The notes under the pieces: model-generated
The model's database searches: none
Told to the model about the DNA's origin: nothing
Seen by the model: only the letters and a program-made list of their open reading frames with translations
Shown: one piece after another, positions 45,345 to 58,035 of the stretch
How the letters are laid out: the number at the start of each line of letters is the position of its first letter
Numbering within the stretch: the first letter of the stretch is position 1
Program-made: the position numbers and the translations under genes
DNA from: Phaseolus vulgaris
Lineage: Eukaryota; Streptophyta; Magnoliopsida; Fabales; Fabaceae
Reading direction: 5' to 3'
DNA length: 64,000 nt
Assembly: GCF_000499845.2 (NCBI RefSeq)
Contig: NC_023750.2
Location: forward strand, 9,073,845-9,137,844

Positions 45345-47974
45345 CTATCTTGAATCATGGTCATGATTTTGGAGCCTCTCAGCAACTTGGCTCATGTTGG
45401 GTCTCACGTTTTTCTCTTCCTCTACACATTCCAGAGCCACCGTTGCCAATATCTCCATTTCATTCATGTCATAGTTTGATCCCAAAGCAGGGTCAACGAT
45501 CTCATCCACCCAAGATGGTCCCACTTCTGATCCTTTCCTCTTTTTCTCCCTCACCCATGTCACCAATCTCTCATTATGACCTGACTCTGATTCTAACTCT
45601 GTGAATTGGACACCTGTTGTTGGGCTCCTTCCAGTGATCATCTCCAAGAGAACAATGCCATAGCTGTACACATCAACCTTGGAAGTGATTGGCAAGTTGA
45701 AAACCCATTCAGGTGCCATGTAACCTCTTGTTCCTCTTATCCTTGAGAAGCTTGAATTCTTAAGATTGTTCCGGTTAAGTAGCTTAGACAACCCAAAATC
45801 CCCTACTTTAGGTTTATAATCAGAGTCAAGAAGTATGTTTTGAGGCTTGATGTCACAATGCAAAATCCACTCCAAGCATTCTTCATGCAAGTAGGCCAGA
45901 CCTCTTGCTGTTCCCACAGCAATGTTATACCTTTTTCTCCAGTCAAGTGCATTTGAAGCTGATGAAAGGTTGTGAGCCAATGAACCATTTTCCATGTACT
46001 CATAAACCAACAACCTATGCTTTCCCTCTGCACAATACCCCAACATGCCAATCAAATTCATGTGGTTAAGCCTTCCAATGATACTTACCTCAGCCAGAAA
46101 CTCGCTTTCTCCTTGGTTTGCTACTTCATGCAGACGCTTTATTGCCACCACTAGATTATCTGTCAAGACACCCTTATACACTGTTCCACCACCACCCCTT
46201 CCAATCTCATCTCTGAAACCTTTGGTGGCTTGTTTCAGTTCAGAGTAACTGAATTTTCTGAACCCCGTTTCCACGGCAACAACATAGCCTTCTTTATCAG
46301 TATTTTTCCTGAACAAGAAACACCACACCACAAAGATGCACACAACCTCAATTCCACCTAAGGCAACCGCAAACCACAACATGAACTTCACCAACTCATT
46401 TCCTTTTTCTTTGGTATATGGTCTCGCTAGAACTTCCTCTACTGCACTACTCCCCCCACATACCATGCCATTGCCATTACGTACAATTGCTATGTCATCA
46501 AAGTCACGGGGTAGTCTCAGGAAGAATGCTCCGTCGAAATCCGCTGAACGATGCCCATTTAGTAACTGCCACTTGAGGTAGCAGTGACTACCTAGCCCAT
46601 CTTGCTTCGGAAAGTTGAACTGAAACCCTTTGCATTCGCACAACCTTAAACACTCATCCACACATTGTTGGTACGTGTGATTCGAATAGAGACCATAGTC
46701 GTATCCGTAAAAGTCCGTTTGAGGCAAGGTCAAGAAGTTAGACTCTTGCGGTGTGTTGCCGCACCCTGACTGGAAATTTGGTTCGCAACCTTGAGACCAG
46801 TCTTGAGTATTATTCCATCTGTGACCTGATCGCATAAACAAAAATCATCAATGAACACGCGAACCTGACCAAAACAGAAGCAGACAAGTGCTGCATTGGA
46901 AATCCATATATACAAGCACTTGGTAAGTCTCTCTCTATGCAATATTCTAGCATACGGTACCAAACATGTTTTAATATTTTTGCTTGGCATCGTACTAAAA
47001 CTAGTAACAGGTACAATATTTGTGCTTGAAATACCTGGAAGGCAGGAACACTTTCTTCCAATTGTGGGGTCATTGGTGCAATAGCTGTTGGGTCCACAAA
47101 TGCCATGAATAAAACAAGGTTGTTGCCGAAACAGCCCTGACACCACCCACTTCTCTTCTCCATCTATCATGGTGTACACCCTCACATTACCGTCATGATC
47201 CAGGGTCAATCTCCGCTGAAGCACCGTCCCGTAATCGATCGTTCTGAAAGTGAAGTTGTCGGAAGAAAGCACGGCACCCAAATCATCAAGCAAAGCAACC
47301 CTGCTATCATTGAAAGTAGATCTGCCGTTGCCATTACCGAAGTTGTTGCTCTGAAGCCAAGCGTAAGGCCAGAAAACGCTGGAAACTCGAGGGCCCTGGT
47401 AGATGAGGCGTAGAACATTCTCGAAGTCGAAGAAGAGCTTGTAGAAACCGGAGGAGTGGTTGCTCCCGCTTCTGGAGGAAACCAGGTTGGTGCTCCCTCT
47501 CAGAGGCTGATTTGGAAGAAGCGTGTCGGTTGGGAAATCGAAGCTCTGCCACAAAACAGTGTTGTTGGAGGAATCTTCGAGGAGTACGAGGTTGCCGGAG
47601 TCGTGCAAACGTAAGTGGACTTGTTTGGATGTGGTGGCGGTGGCGGTGGACCAGACTTGGAACTGGGCGGCGTCGGTGAGAACGAGGTTGCCGGATTTGA
47701 GAAGGGAGAGGGTGGAGCGTTTTCCGTTAAAGGGGTGGTCCCGGTTGGCGATCCAAACGAGGGTGTTGGGTGAGTTGGTGTACCATATTGCGAAGCAGAA
47801 AGCGTTGTGTCCGACGGCGTAAAAGCCTGCTGTGAATGTTGGTTTGGGTGATGACACTATCACGTCTTCATTCAACTTCTCTACGGAGAGAGAGAAGGAA
47901 GATGAAGCATGCAACTTATGGAACAATATCAGAGAAATCAGAACACCCAAACACAATGTTGTTGAAGATGCCAT
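45345..47974 (-). CDS. G-type lectin receptor-like Ser/Thr protein kinase, copy B (ZmPK1-like)
   Basis: Paralogue of copy A at a constant offset of 40129 bp. Exons 47974-47035 and 46825-45345 flank a 209-bp GT-AG intron and encode 806 aa. Domain order is the same: signal peptide, B-lectin, EGF-like Cys cluster, PAN, membrane helix about 459-485, kinase with GRGGGGTVYKG, VAIK, HCD, DFG and APEW. It differs from A at 22 of about 493 exon-2 residues but only 4 of 313 in exon 1, three of those near the exon end. Without splicing, exon 1 reads on into the intron to 46730, so the 414-aa continuous frame is not the real product. All catalytic landmarks are intact, so it should be functional. Confidence 0.9.
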
Positions 47975-48536
47975 TAGTGGATTTTCTCATGCTATGGTAT
48001 GGTCTATTATGGGTGTAATTTGTGAGTATTTAAAGTGAAAAAGGAAGAAGCATTCCAACACGAAGTGAGTAGGTGAATAGTTTAGGCTGAACATGATGGA
48101 ATTCTGAATGATTAAACTGTACAAGATAGTACTGTTGAAGATATTATAGAAAGATTGAGAAATTGAACATTAGAATTGTCTTACTTTAATTGAAAATGAG
48201 AAAACGAGAGGAACCTGCAAAGAAGACTTAGCAACTCATTCATGTATTAGTCAACGTCGATGTTTAAAGTCATATGGTTCGAACAGAGAAAAAAAATCCT
48301 TAGTAATAGCACCAACCAACCACACACTTGTTCTTATTAAAGGATGTTGGTTTTCATTAATCACATGATTGTAGACCAATCCAATGTTCATGAAAACTGT
48401 CTTTAACAACTTTTATCAATTTTCTTTGTTCTTTCTTCTTTCCTTTTCGCAAGTAACATTCTTTCCAAGGCACCCAAATGACCTTAACCGATATACATCA
48501 TCATTTTTTAAGGGACATCATCCTAGTATCTCCTAG
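47975..48536. other. Upstream region of receptor kinase copy B
   Basis: Colinear with 7846-8348, with a 60-bp extra segment at about 48120-48180 and other small indels. Likely promoter; no gene seen. Confidence 0.6.
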
Positions 48537-48545
48537 TATACAATA
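48537..48545. other. Empty target site of the foldback element
   Basis: A single TATACAATA within CCTAGTATACAATATACTG. The paralogous position in copy A has two copies flanking 7.9 kb. Confidence 0.85.
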
Positions 48546-49640
48546 TACTGTTACTTTGTTGTGAGACATAATTTTGTATACTTTTCTGTTGCTTTGACTA
48601 CTCAATCTGTAAGGACCCCCACCCCAAGTCTTCTGTAAAAACACCCAAAGAAAATCAGTTTAATATACTAAGTAAAATAGATTTATGAAGTTTCTGCGAA
48701 AATTCATTTAAAAATAATTTTTGCTTGCTTTGTGAAAATAAATTACTTTGATTTTAATGTTTCAACTCCATAATCCTCACACCCAAAGTATGTGATTATT
48801 CTATGTGCATGTCCACAACATCACTTAGTCCATCTGTTTTTAAAATTTTTATTTTAATCTAACAAACAAGAATTCACATTTCCTATTTAAAAGTTTTAAA
48901 TTAGGCTGTATGCAGCAGCAAGTGATTAATTTCCTCATCATAATTGATCAATGGTTTCGTGTCAACTACAACTATATAATCATGCTTTCTGAGATAAATG
49001 TGAAATACTATTATATTGGTAGAAACATATTAAAGGGGAAAACATATTAAGCAATAGTGTCTATTTCAATGAGACTATGGTTCCCTCGAGGATATACTCA
49101 CCTGCAGAAACTTATTTCCTTATTACAAAAACCAAATGACTGAGGAGATTGACTATGGATTCACAACATAGTTCTGCACCAACTCCTCTATCTTCCAATT
49201 CTGCAGGGGTCAAGTTCTCTACTGATAGCTGAAGCCTCAAATTCAGATATAATATTTTAAGTATTTATTTTCATCAACCTTGCAAATAAATCCAACTTCT
49301 GGTTCAGGGTTGAAATTTTTACAAGTCCAAGCTCTGAGATTTTTAGACCAATTACAATTACAAGAATCTTTCCGACTTGTTGCTGAAATTAAAGAACGGA
49401 TTCAGGAAGAGCAGTTAATGAATAAATGGTGTTAAATATGCCTGGTGGAAAGCTGAAACTGCCATGTTCAGGGATCACTGATTCAGGTATTTTGAACAAA
49501 AGTATGCTTAAGTATTCAGGAGGGACCTTTAACTAAGGCCAAGAAATGCATTTTAGTTACTATAAAATAATTTTCTAATCTGCAGAACTCACAATTAAAA
49601 TTCAATCTTCTTTACAAATCATCAGTAAAAGGATCATCGA
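48546..49640. other. Copy B spacer and 3' flank of the WTF1-like fragment
   Basis: Colinear with 16272-17391. No gene is seen. The AAATATGCCTGGTGGAAAG stretch near 49430 recurs downstream of the complete WTF1-like gene near 51190, so this flank belongs to the duplicated 3' end. Confidence 0.6.
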
Positions 49641-50170
49641 ACAAGTTGAATACTGCAAGCGTGGTGTAAAGCACTCATCACAAATCAGCCAGTACAAAAT
49701 CAAATTTGATGCCAGATGTTTTCTAGTATGAAAACTCCAAGCTTGAAAGCTCTTGTGGAGATCACCATTGTTCTCTGGAAGGCCATCAGGGAATACAGAA
49801 ACAAGGACCTCTTCATCATTCTGTCTCAAGTCTTTAACTTGTTGAATTGTCTTTCCTTGTCCATCTCCAGTATTTGAGCATCTTCACCAAAATCTGGTGG
49901 CAAACTGTCATTGTCTTCATCACTCCAGTCATCGTCGTCATCATTAACATCATCAAATCCTTTCTCACTCATTAAATTATCAACTTCTTCTCACCACTCT
50001 TCTTCCTCTTGATCACTTTCATCTTTTCTGATGATTAGAATGAAGGTTGGGAATGGGGGAACGGGGTGACTGTGGCTATGAGTCTATGACTGTGACTGAG
50101 TAAGTTGAAACCTCAAACTCATTGCACTAAGATTTGATTGAGATGAAAATGAAGCAGAGTGTTTGTGTGT
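49641..50170 (-). pseudogene. WTF1-like gene 3'-end fragment, copy B
   Basis: Matches the C-terminal acidic tail and 3' region of the gene at 51534-53084 (for example the stretch coding RQNDEEVLVSVFPDG near 49780). It lacks the PORR domain and ends near 50170, where ALA1-like sequence soon follows. The same join is present in copy A, so this truncated chimera predates the segmental duplication. Confidence 0.75.
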
Positions 50171-50255
50171 AAGTGAAAGCACCAATAAAACCCAGAACAC
50201 AACATTCTTACAACCTTCAGAACTCAAAATGGATTAAAAGGTTTGACCGGATAGA

Positions 50256-50863
50256 TTACACCGTGAAAACGGTGAAGCCCACCAGTTTATACGGGTTACT
50301 GATCAATTGAGTGCCAATGGTGCAGTAGTTCCTTCTTCCTTTCCTGCATTCCACTTGAGAAGCCCAATGATTTTGTATCATTTTAAATATCAGGGAACCA
50401 TGTCTAGAATCAGTTTTGCACTTCAGATTCTGATATTCTCTATTTGAAAATTTCAACCCATACTTGGTTATAGCATCAGTCAAGAGCTTTCTGCACTCAA
50501 CCTCTGAAGTGCCATTTATAATTATCTACTCATATCTCCACTCAGAAGTTTACAAGAAAGACCAATTGAAATTGCAGTCTCTTGCTTATCACCAGTAAGA
50601 ACCCAGACCTTGATTCCTGCTTGCCAAATGGACTCAATGGCTTCTGGTACGCCCTCCTGCAGCTTGTCCTCAATTCTAGTTGCTCCAAGAAGCTTTACGT
50701 TGCACTCTATAGGAGCCACCATTTGACGTAATTTTTCAGCTCGATCAGAACTTATTAACCGAATATAAACCACCCAAAACATAAAAGGCTGCACTAGTAT
50801 ATACAATGTAAATACAAAAGCCCAACAACATCTTGAATAGTAAAACACATACTTTCTCACCAA
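50256..50863 (-). pseudogene. ALA1-like phospholipid-transporting P4-ATPase fragment, copy B
   Basis: 50863-50522 encodes [37 protein letters not shown] and [10 protein letters not shown]. After a frame break near 50527 come the CRKLLTDAITKYGLKFSN and NLKCKTDSRHGS segments (50483-50256), close to plant ALA1 proteins. Only a piece of the cytoplasmic P/N-domain region is present; membrane segments for lipid transport and the DKTGT site are missing. It is better preserved than copy A at 20690-21332. Confidence 0.85.
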
Positions 50864-51260
50864 ATGTGTGTTGCTATTTACCTGAGTTATTCACCATTGA
50901 CATCAATAACAACGTATGTCTGTATGCTTGAAGTTATGCTTACTTTAATCTGTTAAAAGTATTGTTTTTGTTTCCGATATATAATACCACTCAAAAGTTT
51001 GTGAACACACTATAATTAATTAAAGAACAGCCACATCTTTAATTATAAGCCAATGGAGTTAATAGTGAGAGATGTGGTTTCATGAACTGCTTTGATTCTA
51101 GCCTTCGTTTTTTGTAATGCATTTCAAGATATTTTGTGTTTCTCCAGTGTCAAATTTTGTTACAATTACACGCATCTTTCCTGGTGTTAAATATGCCTGG
51201 TGGAAAGTGGGAAATATTATGTTTAGGGATCAATGATTCAGGTATTTTGACAAAATATTC
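50864..51260. other. Spacer between the ALA1-like fragment and the WTF1-like gene
   Basis: AT-rich. Some sequence near 51180-51260 is shared with the 3' flanks of the WTF1-like fragments. No gene is seen. Confidence 0.5.
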
Positions 51261-51533
51261 TTAAGTATACATGGAGGGACTTTTCATAACTAAGGCCAAG
51301 AAATGCATTATAGTTACTACAAAATAATCAGCTAATCTGCAAAGCTCGCAATTGAAATTCAACCTTCTATACTGATCACCTTTAAAAGGAGGATCAAACA
51401 AGTCTAAATAAATAAAGTTGAATACAAGAAGCGTAGTGTAAAGCACCCATCACAAATCAGCAAGAACAAATCAAATTTGAAGCCAGATGCTTTCTTGTAT
51501 GAAAAACTCCAAGCTTGAAAGCTCTTGAGGAGA

Positions 51534-53084
51534 TCACCATTGTTCTCTGGGACGGCCGTCAGAGAATACAGGAAGAAGGACCTCTTCATCATTCTGTCTC
51601 GAGTATTTAACTTGTTTATTTGTCTTTCCTTGTCCAATCTCCAATATTTCAGCTTCGTCATCAAAATCTGGTGGCAAACTGTCATCGTCGTCATCACTCC
51701 AGCCATCATCACCATCCTCAAATTCTTCGTCACTGACCAAATTATCAACTTCTTCTGACCATGCTTCTTCCCCTTGATCACTTTCATCTTCTCTGCCATC
51801 ACCTTCTCTCAAGCTATCTTCAAGCGTCCTGCGAGCAGGTCCCTTGGGGAATCGCGGAACATTAACCAGGACACGAAACTTTTCCTTTACAAGCAACAAT
51901 CGGTCCTTGTCCACCAACTGAGAGTCCCGGTAAGCTTCCCTGAGAAACACAGAATCCCTGTCTCCTTTCAGAGAGACATAAAACATATCAGGATGCCTTA
52001 TCAACATCCCCCTCAGCTGCTGAGAGAATCTGAACTCCTCGCGAAAGTGTGTGAAGTGATCAACAAGCGTCCGCTTCTCAAGTGTGAGACTCAGAATCTC
52101 ATGAACAACTGCACAAGCATGTTTTTCCTTCTCCCTTGTCCCTGGCCTCAGTCCTGTGAAATCAGAGTAAGGCGACATATAAGGCAAGTCTCTGAATTGC
52201 ATGATCTTCCTCATCTCACCCTTGGAAAGATTAAGACCCTTAGGAAGCTTCACCCTGTGGAACTTGAGAGGTCTGTCTATGATCAAATTCTGCTCCTCCA
52301 TTTCCCTGATACGATTATCCTCAGCCGATAGCTCAGCCGCTGAAACTGCAAGCTCAGGGTCCCAATGAGTTAGTTCCAAGGCAGGGCCACGCTCAGTGGC
52401 AACCACTTTGAAGTACTGAGGGTACCTATGACAAATGGTGTCCCGAAATCCTTGCGGGAGACCAAAATCAGTCCTGAGATGTGCAATTTTCTCCAACAAA
52501 ATCCGCTTTTCCAGAGACATCATCAACAACTTCCTGAGCTTGACAATCACCAACTCTTCCATCTCATTCCTAATCTTCAATTCCTCAAAATAGAGTCTCT
52601 CAGCTTCAGGGGTCATTTTGAACTTAAGAGAGTAAACCCCTTCTTCCATAATCTGAAACACAGCTGGGAATTTCTTCAATATGGCAATAAGTTTCCTCCT
52701 TTTATCAAGACCCAAATCTCTTTTGAACTTGCCAAGCTGCTTAAGCGACATAACCCTATCTGGTTGAGCCACCAGAATACTCCTCACCCTCAGAACGAAT
52801 TTCAGCTTCTTGTCCCTCTGAATCACGTTGTCAAACGGAAGCTCTTTCCTTCTCTTCACCGCCGCTGTTATTATGGGCCTCATCGCATCAAATTTCGATC
52901 TCCCATGCGGCAATTGTGATGGGACCCAACTCAAATTTCTTCCCCAAAAATGGGACTTTTGGAGGGTGCAATTGAGTTTGACGGAAAGATTGGGTTTTGC
53001 ATGGAAAGGAAGTGCGTTTGAGATGAAGAAAGGTAAAGGGGTGGACGATGAAGGTGGAGAGAGTATGAGTGAAGGCTCCATCAT
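51534..53084 (-). CDS. PORR-domain protein, WTF1-like organelle intron splicing factor
   Basis: Intact single-exon frame of 516 aa. The N-terminus is Ser/Pro-rich and poor in acidic residues, as in a chloroplast transit peptide (about 1-60). A plant organelle RNA recognition (PORR) domain spans about 78-405: KRRKELPFDNVIQRDKKLKF, VMSLKQLGKFKRDLGL, ILKKFPAVFQI, LPQGFRDTICHRYPQYF. The C-terminal tail from about 440 is strongly acidic (DDGWSDDDDDSLPPDFDDE). PORR proteins are plant-specific; maize WTF1 acts in chloroplast group II intron splicing. Overall shape and acidic tail suggest a WTF1 orthologue, though another PORR family member is possible. The ATG at 53084 is followed at once by a second Met, and either may be used. 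Two truncated copies of its 3' end lie at 20101-20480 and 49641-50170. Confidence 0.85.
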   Translation of the reverse strand: MMEPSLILSPPSSSTPLPFFISNALPFHAKPNLSVKLNCTLQKSHFWGRNLSWVPSQLPHGRSKFDAMRPIITAAVKRRKELPFDNVIQRDKKLKFVLRVRSILVAQPDRVMSLKQLGKFKRDLGLDKRRKLIAILKKFPAVFQIMEEGVYSLKFKMTPEAERLYFEELKIRNEMEELVIVKLRKLLMMSLEKRILLEKIAHLRTDFGLPQGFRDTICHRYPQYFKVVATERGPALELTHWDPELAVSAAELSAEDNRIREMEEQNLIIDRPLKFHRVKLPKGLNLSKGEMRKIMQFRDLPYMSPYSDFTGLRPGTREKEKHACAVVHEILSLTLEKRTLVDHFTHFREEFRFSQQLRGMLIRHPDMFYVSLKGDRDSVFLREAYRDSQLVDKDRLLLVKEKFRVLVNVPRFPKGPARRTLEDSLREGDGREDESDQGEEAWSEEVDNLVSDEEFEDGDDGWSDDDDDSLPPDFDDEAEILEIGQGKTNKQVKYSRQNDEEVLLPVFSDGRPREQW

Positions 53085-53097
53085 CTATTCTATCACT

Positions 53098-53171
53098 CAA
53101 CACAACACCGAAAACAGCAGCAACAACACCAAAAGCAGCAGCAACAACACCAAAAATAGCAGCAACAACTA
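53098..53171. repeat. 18-bp minisatellite in the WTF1-like 5' region
   Basis: About four units of AGCAGCAACAACACCAAA just upstream of the WTF1-like start, probably in its 5' untranslated region. Confidence 0.7.
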
Positions 53172-53229
53172 GGAACAGAAAAAATGCAGAAATGATGAGA
53201 AGAAGAGGAAAAGATGAGACTCACTGAGT

Positions 53230-54240
53230 GTGTGATGATAAACCCCGTGCGGAAACAATATCTTAGGGTTCTTCTGCTCTATCTATTTGCAAATATCAAT
53301 TCATTATTTATTATATCACAAAAACTTAATTAATAAAATTACATTAATTCATTTTGAGAACAGATTGAGAGTGTGATAATAAAATTTAATTTTGAAAATA
53401 ATATCAATGTGAAACTTGTTAGTACTCTATATTTGATTTCTTAAAAACAAACCTATGTTTTTCTTTAAAAGAGATGTTAAAGTCTTTTGAATTAATTTTT
53501 CAAGATATAAATATTTTTAAACAAATGGAGTGAAATATATAAAAATAAAAATAAGGAATGGTAAATTTTTTATCTAATAAATTATAAAATCAGAAGGAAA
53601 AAGTTACCGAGACCTCCTCACATATGAAGTACTAAAATGTTTAAAGTTGACCTTGATATCGTAATGACGAGCTTAATAAAGAATTAGAAATAAAATTATG
53701 CATAATATCATAATATTAACTACGAAAATTGTACTAGCTCACAGGAAAAAAACTCAATTTATTCTTATTCTGAAAAAAAAAACACTCAATTTATTCTTAT
53801 TCTTATAAATAAAATGACGAACATCATATGAAAATATATATTTACACCTTTTACAAATACTCCAATTGAAAATGAATATCAAGAACTAAACATATATAAG
53901 ACATATAAAGAATATCCACAGACAAAACATATCAAAGATATCGACCACCAAACATATATAAAACATGTAAGAGGAGATAGATGAATCTTACTTACATTGT
54001 ATAATCATTGATTAAAAACTTAATCAAAATTCACTCTTTTTGATAAACATATATTTATATATATATATATATAAATAATAAAGAGTGAACTTTTGTACAA
54101 TACTAAAAGAGATGAATCTTACTTACATTGTATAATCATTGATTAAAAACTTAATCAAAAATTACTCTTTGATAAACATATATCTATATATATAAACAAA
54201 TAATAAGGAGTGAGATTCCTAGCAAGCACGTTAATCTTAA
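53230..54240. other. AT-rich intergenic region upstream of the WTF1-like gene
   Basis: No coding sequence recognised. It probably holds the WTF1-like promoter and contains the duplication at 53990-54215. Confidence 0.5.
53990..54215. repeat. Two-copy tandem duplication of ~120 bp with TA repeats
   Basis: GATGAATCTTACTTACATTG starts both halves (about 53981 and 54110). Each ends in a TATATATA stretch and an AATAATAAGGAGTGA-like segment. Confidence 0.75.
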
Positions 54241-57200
54241 TTAAACCTTACCAAGCAGGTTTAGCAGTGGGCTTGGATTAACCATCTAAATAGGGTCAGG
54301 CTCATTAGAACGCTATAAATAAGAAGGAACCCCTACGGTGAAAAGGATGTCACTTTGAACTTTGGATATAATCACTAAGAATAACCTCACCTAACTGGAG
54401 TGTTAGAGCCTCTTAGCAGGCACCTTGCCTACTCGGGCTTCTCGAAAGTTCATATAAGGAAAAGAGCAGGTGGAGTGAGGACGGACAAAAAGATAAGGCC
54501 TAAAGGGTTTGTAGGGAATATTCGGTCCTAGATACTCTTGTAAGAACATTTTAGCGCTCACCATGGGACCAAAAGAAAACCTACCGAAGAAACCGCATGG
54601 TGTTCACAAGAAGCATGACGGGAAACGAGCGACGAGACAACGAAGAGCTGCCAATAGACCCAATGGCCCTGATATTGGAGATGAAGAAGGAGTTCGAGAA
54701 CATGAAACGGAAGAACACAGAAGAAATAGAGACTTTGAAGAAAATCAATTTATGAGGAAGAAATTGGAGTTAGGACATACTCCAACTGTTCACGAAACAC
54801 ATGGACGATCACGGTTAGTTCGGTAACCAAACCCATATGGAGGAAAATGGTTCACGCCTGAACCAAGCTGCCTACGTTGGTTCCAGAGGAATGGGCGACA
54901 TGTTGTCCTGGAAGCATCCCTTCGCCGAGGCAATCATGGCAGTGTCCTTACTAGCAGGGTGGAAAGGTCCGGTGATTGACAAGTACGACGAAAAATTCGA
55001 TCCAGACGAACACATAGATACCTATGTGACTCAAATAAGCCTCTACACAATTGATGATGTCTTGTGGTGTAGGATTTTCCCCACCTTCTTGAAGGGAACG
55101 ACATTGAGCTGGTTCACGCGACTGCCACCACTCTCGATTGATTGTTTCGACACCCTAATGGCCAAATTATCGGCCCAATTCACCACAAGCAAACCTCATC
55201 ACCTCACCTCTCTAGCTCTGGTCAATATTAGGCAAGAAAGGGCTAGACCCTTCGGTCATTCATGGATCAATTTAGGAGGGTGGCCCTCAATATTTGCAAT
55301 CTGAGCTCAGAAGTGGTGTTGCATCATCTGGTAACCTCCCTAAAGTTGGGTCCATTTTCAAATAATCTTTGCAAAAAACTGGCGGCAAGTATGGATGAAC
55401 TAAGATAGAGGGCTGCTAAGTTCATGCAATTTGAGAAAATACGGGAATTTAAGACGAAACTAACGGACGTCACTGAAAACCGCAAGACAGAAAAGGAAGC
55501 GTATGGGGGAGTGCAGCCGCCCAGACGATTAAAGGAATACTTGAAGCCTCTCAGGTTCTCACATTATACTCCACTGACCACAGGAGGGCAAAAATATTGG
55601 AAGAAGCCATGAATGTTGATATTATACCACCGTATAAGCGGACACCGACACCCCCTAAAGTCGATCAAAACCCTCATGTCGATATCATAGGAACTTCGGT
55701 CACACCACAGAAGAATGTGTGGCTCTAAAGGACAAAATTGAAGAGCTTATCCAGGCTGGCAATTTAAAGCAATTCGTCAACAAGCCAAGAGACGAAGGAT
55801 GCACTCGCCAAAATGCAGTACTAAAGCCACGAAGACGAAGAGAATCTCGCCCGAGAACGAGAACTCCCAACCAATGAGCCAGTAGGGAAAGGGAGCAGGG
55901 TGCCCCCTCTAAAGGGGTAATCAACACGATTGCTAGCGGCTTTGCCGGAGGGGGAACAACATACTCATCCAGAAAGCGCCACATGCGCAACTTGCACTCA
56001 GTCAACTTCATAGGACGAAAGTGGACCATGTTGCCCATTACCTTTACTAACCAAGATTTTGAGGGGATTGACCCAGACCAAGATGACCCCATGATAATAA
56101 TGGTTGATGTGGCGAAATACGTAGTCAAGAAAACCTTGGTCGATCAGGGAAGTTCAATTGACGTCCTCTTCTGGAAAACCTTCAAGAAGTTGGGGCTATC
56201 CTCGAGGGAAATAATTCCTTTCAACGAGCAGATCGTCAGCTTCTCGAGCGACCGAGTTGACACAAAGGGATATGTCGACCTCTATACGAAATTTGGAGAA
56301 GATGAAAAACACAAAACAATTAAGGTCAGGTACCTCATAGTTTATATGGATACTTCATATAACTTGTTGCTAGGAAGACCCTCTCTGAACCGGTTAGGGG
56401 CCATCGTGTCGACCCCGCATCTCACAACGAAGTTCCTTGCCGAGGATGGAAGAGTGACAAGGGTGAGGGTGCACCAACAAACGGCCCGAGAGTACTACAC
56501 GGCCAGTTTAAAGGTCCCTCCGCGATATAAGCTGAAGAAGAGGGAAGTGAATATGATAACTGGAACTACGACCTGGACCCGGGACCAAACGATGAGTCGC
56601 GAGTGGAGCCGAGAGACGAAACTCTACCGTGGCAACTGGGGGAGTTCGGGCAAAATACCAAGATCGATGCAAATTTGGAAGAGGTGGACAAGTAGAGGAT
56701 AACACAGGTCTTGACGCGAAATAATGATCTTTTCACGTGGACAGCTGCGGATATGCCGGGAATCGACCCAGACGTGATGTCTCATAGGCTATCCGTTTGC
56801 CGAGAGGCGATGCCGATATCCCAGAAGAGGAGAGGGTTAGGAGACGAAAGAAGACTCGTCCCGGAGAAGGAGGTATGCAAATTGTTAGAAGTTGGGTTAT
56901 CCGAGAAATACAATACACTACGTGGCTGGAAAATGTAGTGTTGGTAAGAAAAAACAATGGTCAATGGCGCATGTGCACAAATTATAAGGATCTAAACAAG
57001 GCATGCCCGAAAGACACGTACCCGCTTCCAAGCATCGACAGGCTGGTTGACTATGCAGCTAGACACAATATCATGAGCTTTTTTTTATGCATATTCGGGT
57101 TACAAGCAAATCCCGATGTATGAGGCCGATAAACCGAAGACGGCCTTCACAACTGACAAAGGAAACTTCTATTACGAAGTCATGCCTTTTGGCTTGAAAA

Positions 57201-57495
57201 ACGCAGGGGCCACTTACCAAAGGTTAATGGACCGGATATTATGGGACCAGATAGGATGTAACCTGGAAGTATACATGGACGATATGATAGTCAAATCGCC
57301 CACACTGGAACAACACGCATTAGACCTAGCAGAAATTTTTGGACAACTCTGAGAGTTTGATATGAGGCTAAACTTGTCAAAAGCGTCTTTGGAGTTCAAG
57401 GAGGAAAAATCCTCGGCTTCATGCTCACAAGTCGAGGAATAGAGGCGAATCCTTATAAGTGTAAGGCTTTGGAGCAAATGAGAAGCATCCGTGTA
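54241..57495 (+). pseudogene. Decayed Ty3/gypsy gag-pol (Tat-like), 5' part
   Basis: Gag pieces at 54563-54826 and 54837-55304 (HPFAEAIMAVSL, FDPDEHIDTYVTQISLYT, FLKGTTLSWFTRLPP). Protease at about 56085-56400 (KTLVDQGSSIDVLFW, LLGRPSLNRLGAIVS). RT at 56711-57352 (NNDLFTWTAADMPGID, CTNYKDLNKACPKDTYPLP, MPFGLKNAGATYQRLMD, YMDDMIV). Frames shift repeatedly. The element stops in RT at about 57495 against a microsatellite; RNase H, integrase and clear LTRs are absent. 54241-54562 may be leader or LTR remnant. Confidence 0.85.
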
Positions 57496-57534
57496 AACAG
57501 GTATTATTATGAAATTCTAACCACTACACTAGAC

Positions 57535-58035
57535 AAATTTTTTAATATTATTATGATTTTTATTATACTTATTATTATTATTAATATTAATAATATGAAT
57601 AATATGAATAGTATGAATAGTATTAATAATATTATTAATATGAATATAATATTAATAATATGAATATAATTTATAATATTAACAATATGAATATAATTTA
57701 TATTATTATTATTATTTATATTATTATTTATATTATTATTATTATTATTATTATTATTTATATTATTATTATTATTATAATTTATATTATTATTATTATT
57801 ATAATTTTTATAATTATCATTATTATTAATATAATTATTATAATTATTATTATTATTAATATAATTTTTATAATTATTATTATTATTAATATAATTTTTA
57901 TAATAATTATTATTATTAATATAATTTTTATAATAATTATTATTATTAATATAATTTTTATAATTATTATTATTATTAATATAATAATAATTATTATTAT
58001 TATTAATATAATTTTTATTATTATTATTATTATTA
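57535..58035. repeat. ATT/AAT microsatellite, about 500 bp
   Basis: Almost pure A and T, dominated by ATT triplets with interspersed AATATAATTTTTATAATTATT units. Long Ile- or Asn-rich ORFs here are artefacts. Confidence 0.95.

Noticed and set aside
46730..47974. 414-codon continuous frame at the start of receptor kinase copy B
   Set aside because: The last ~100 codons are intron sequence. The splice sites match copy A, where the same intron contains an early stop.
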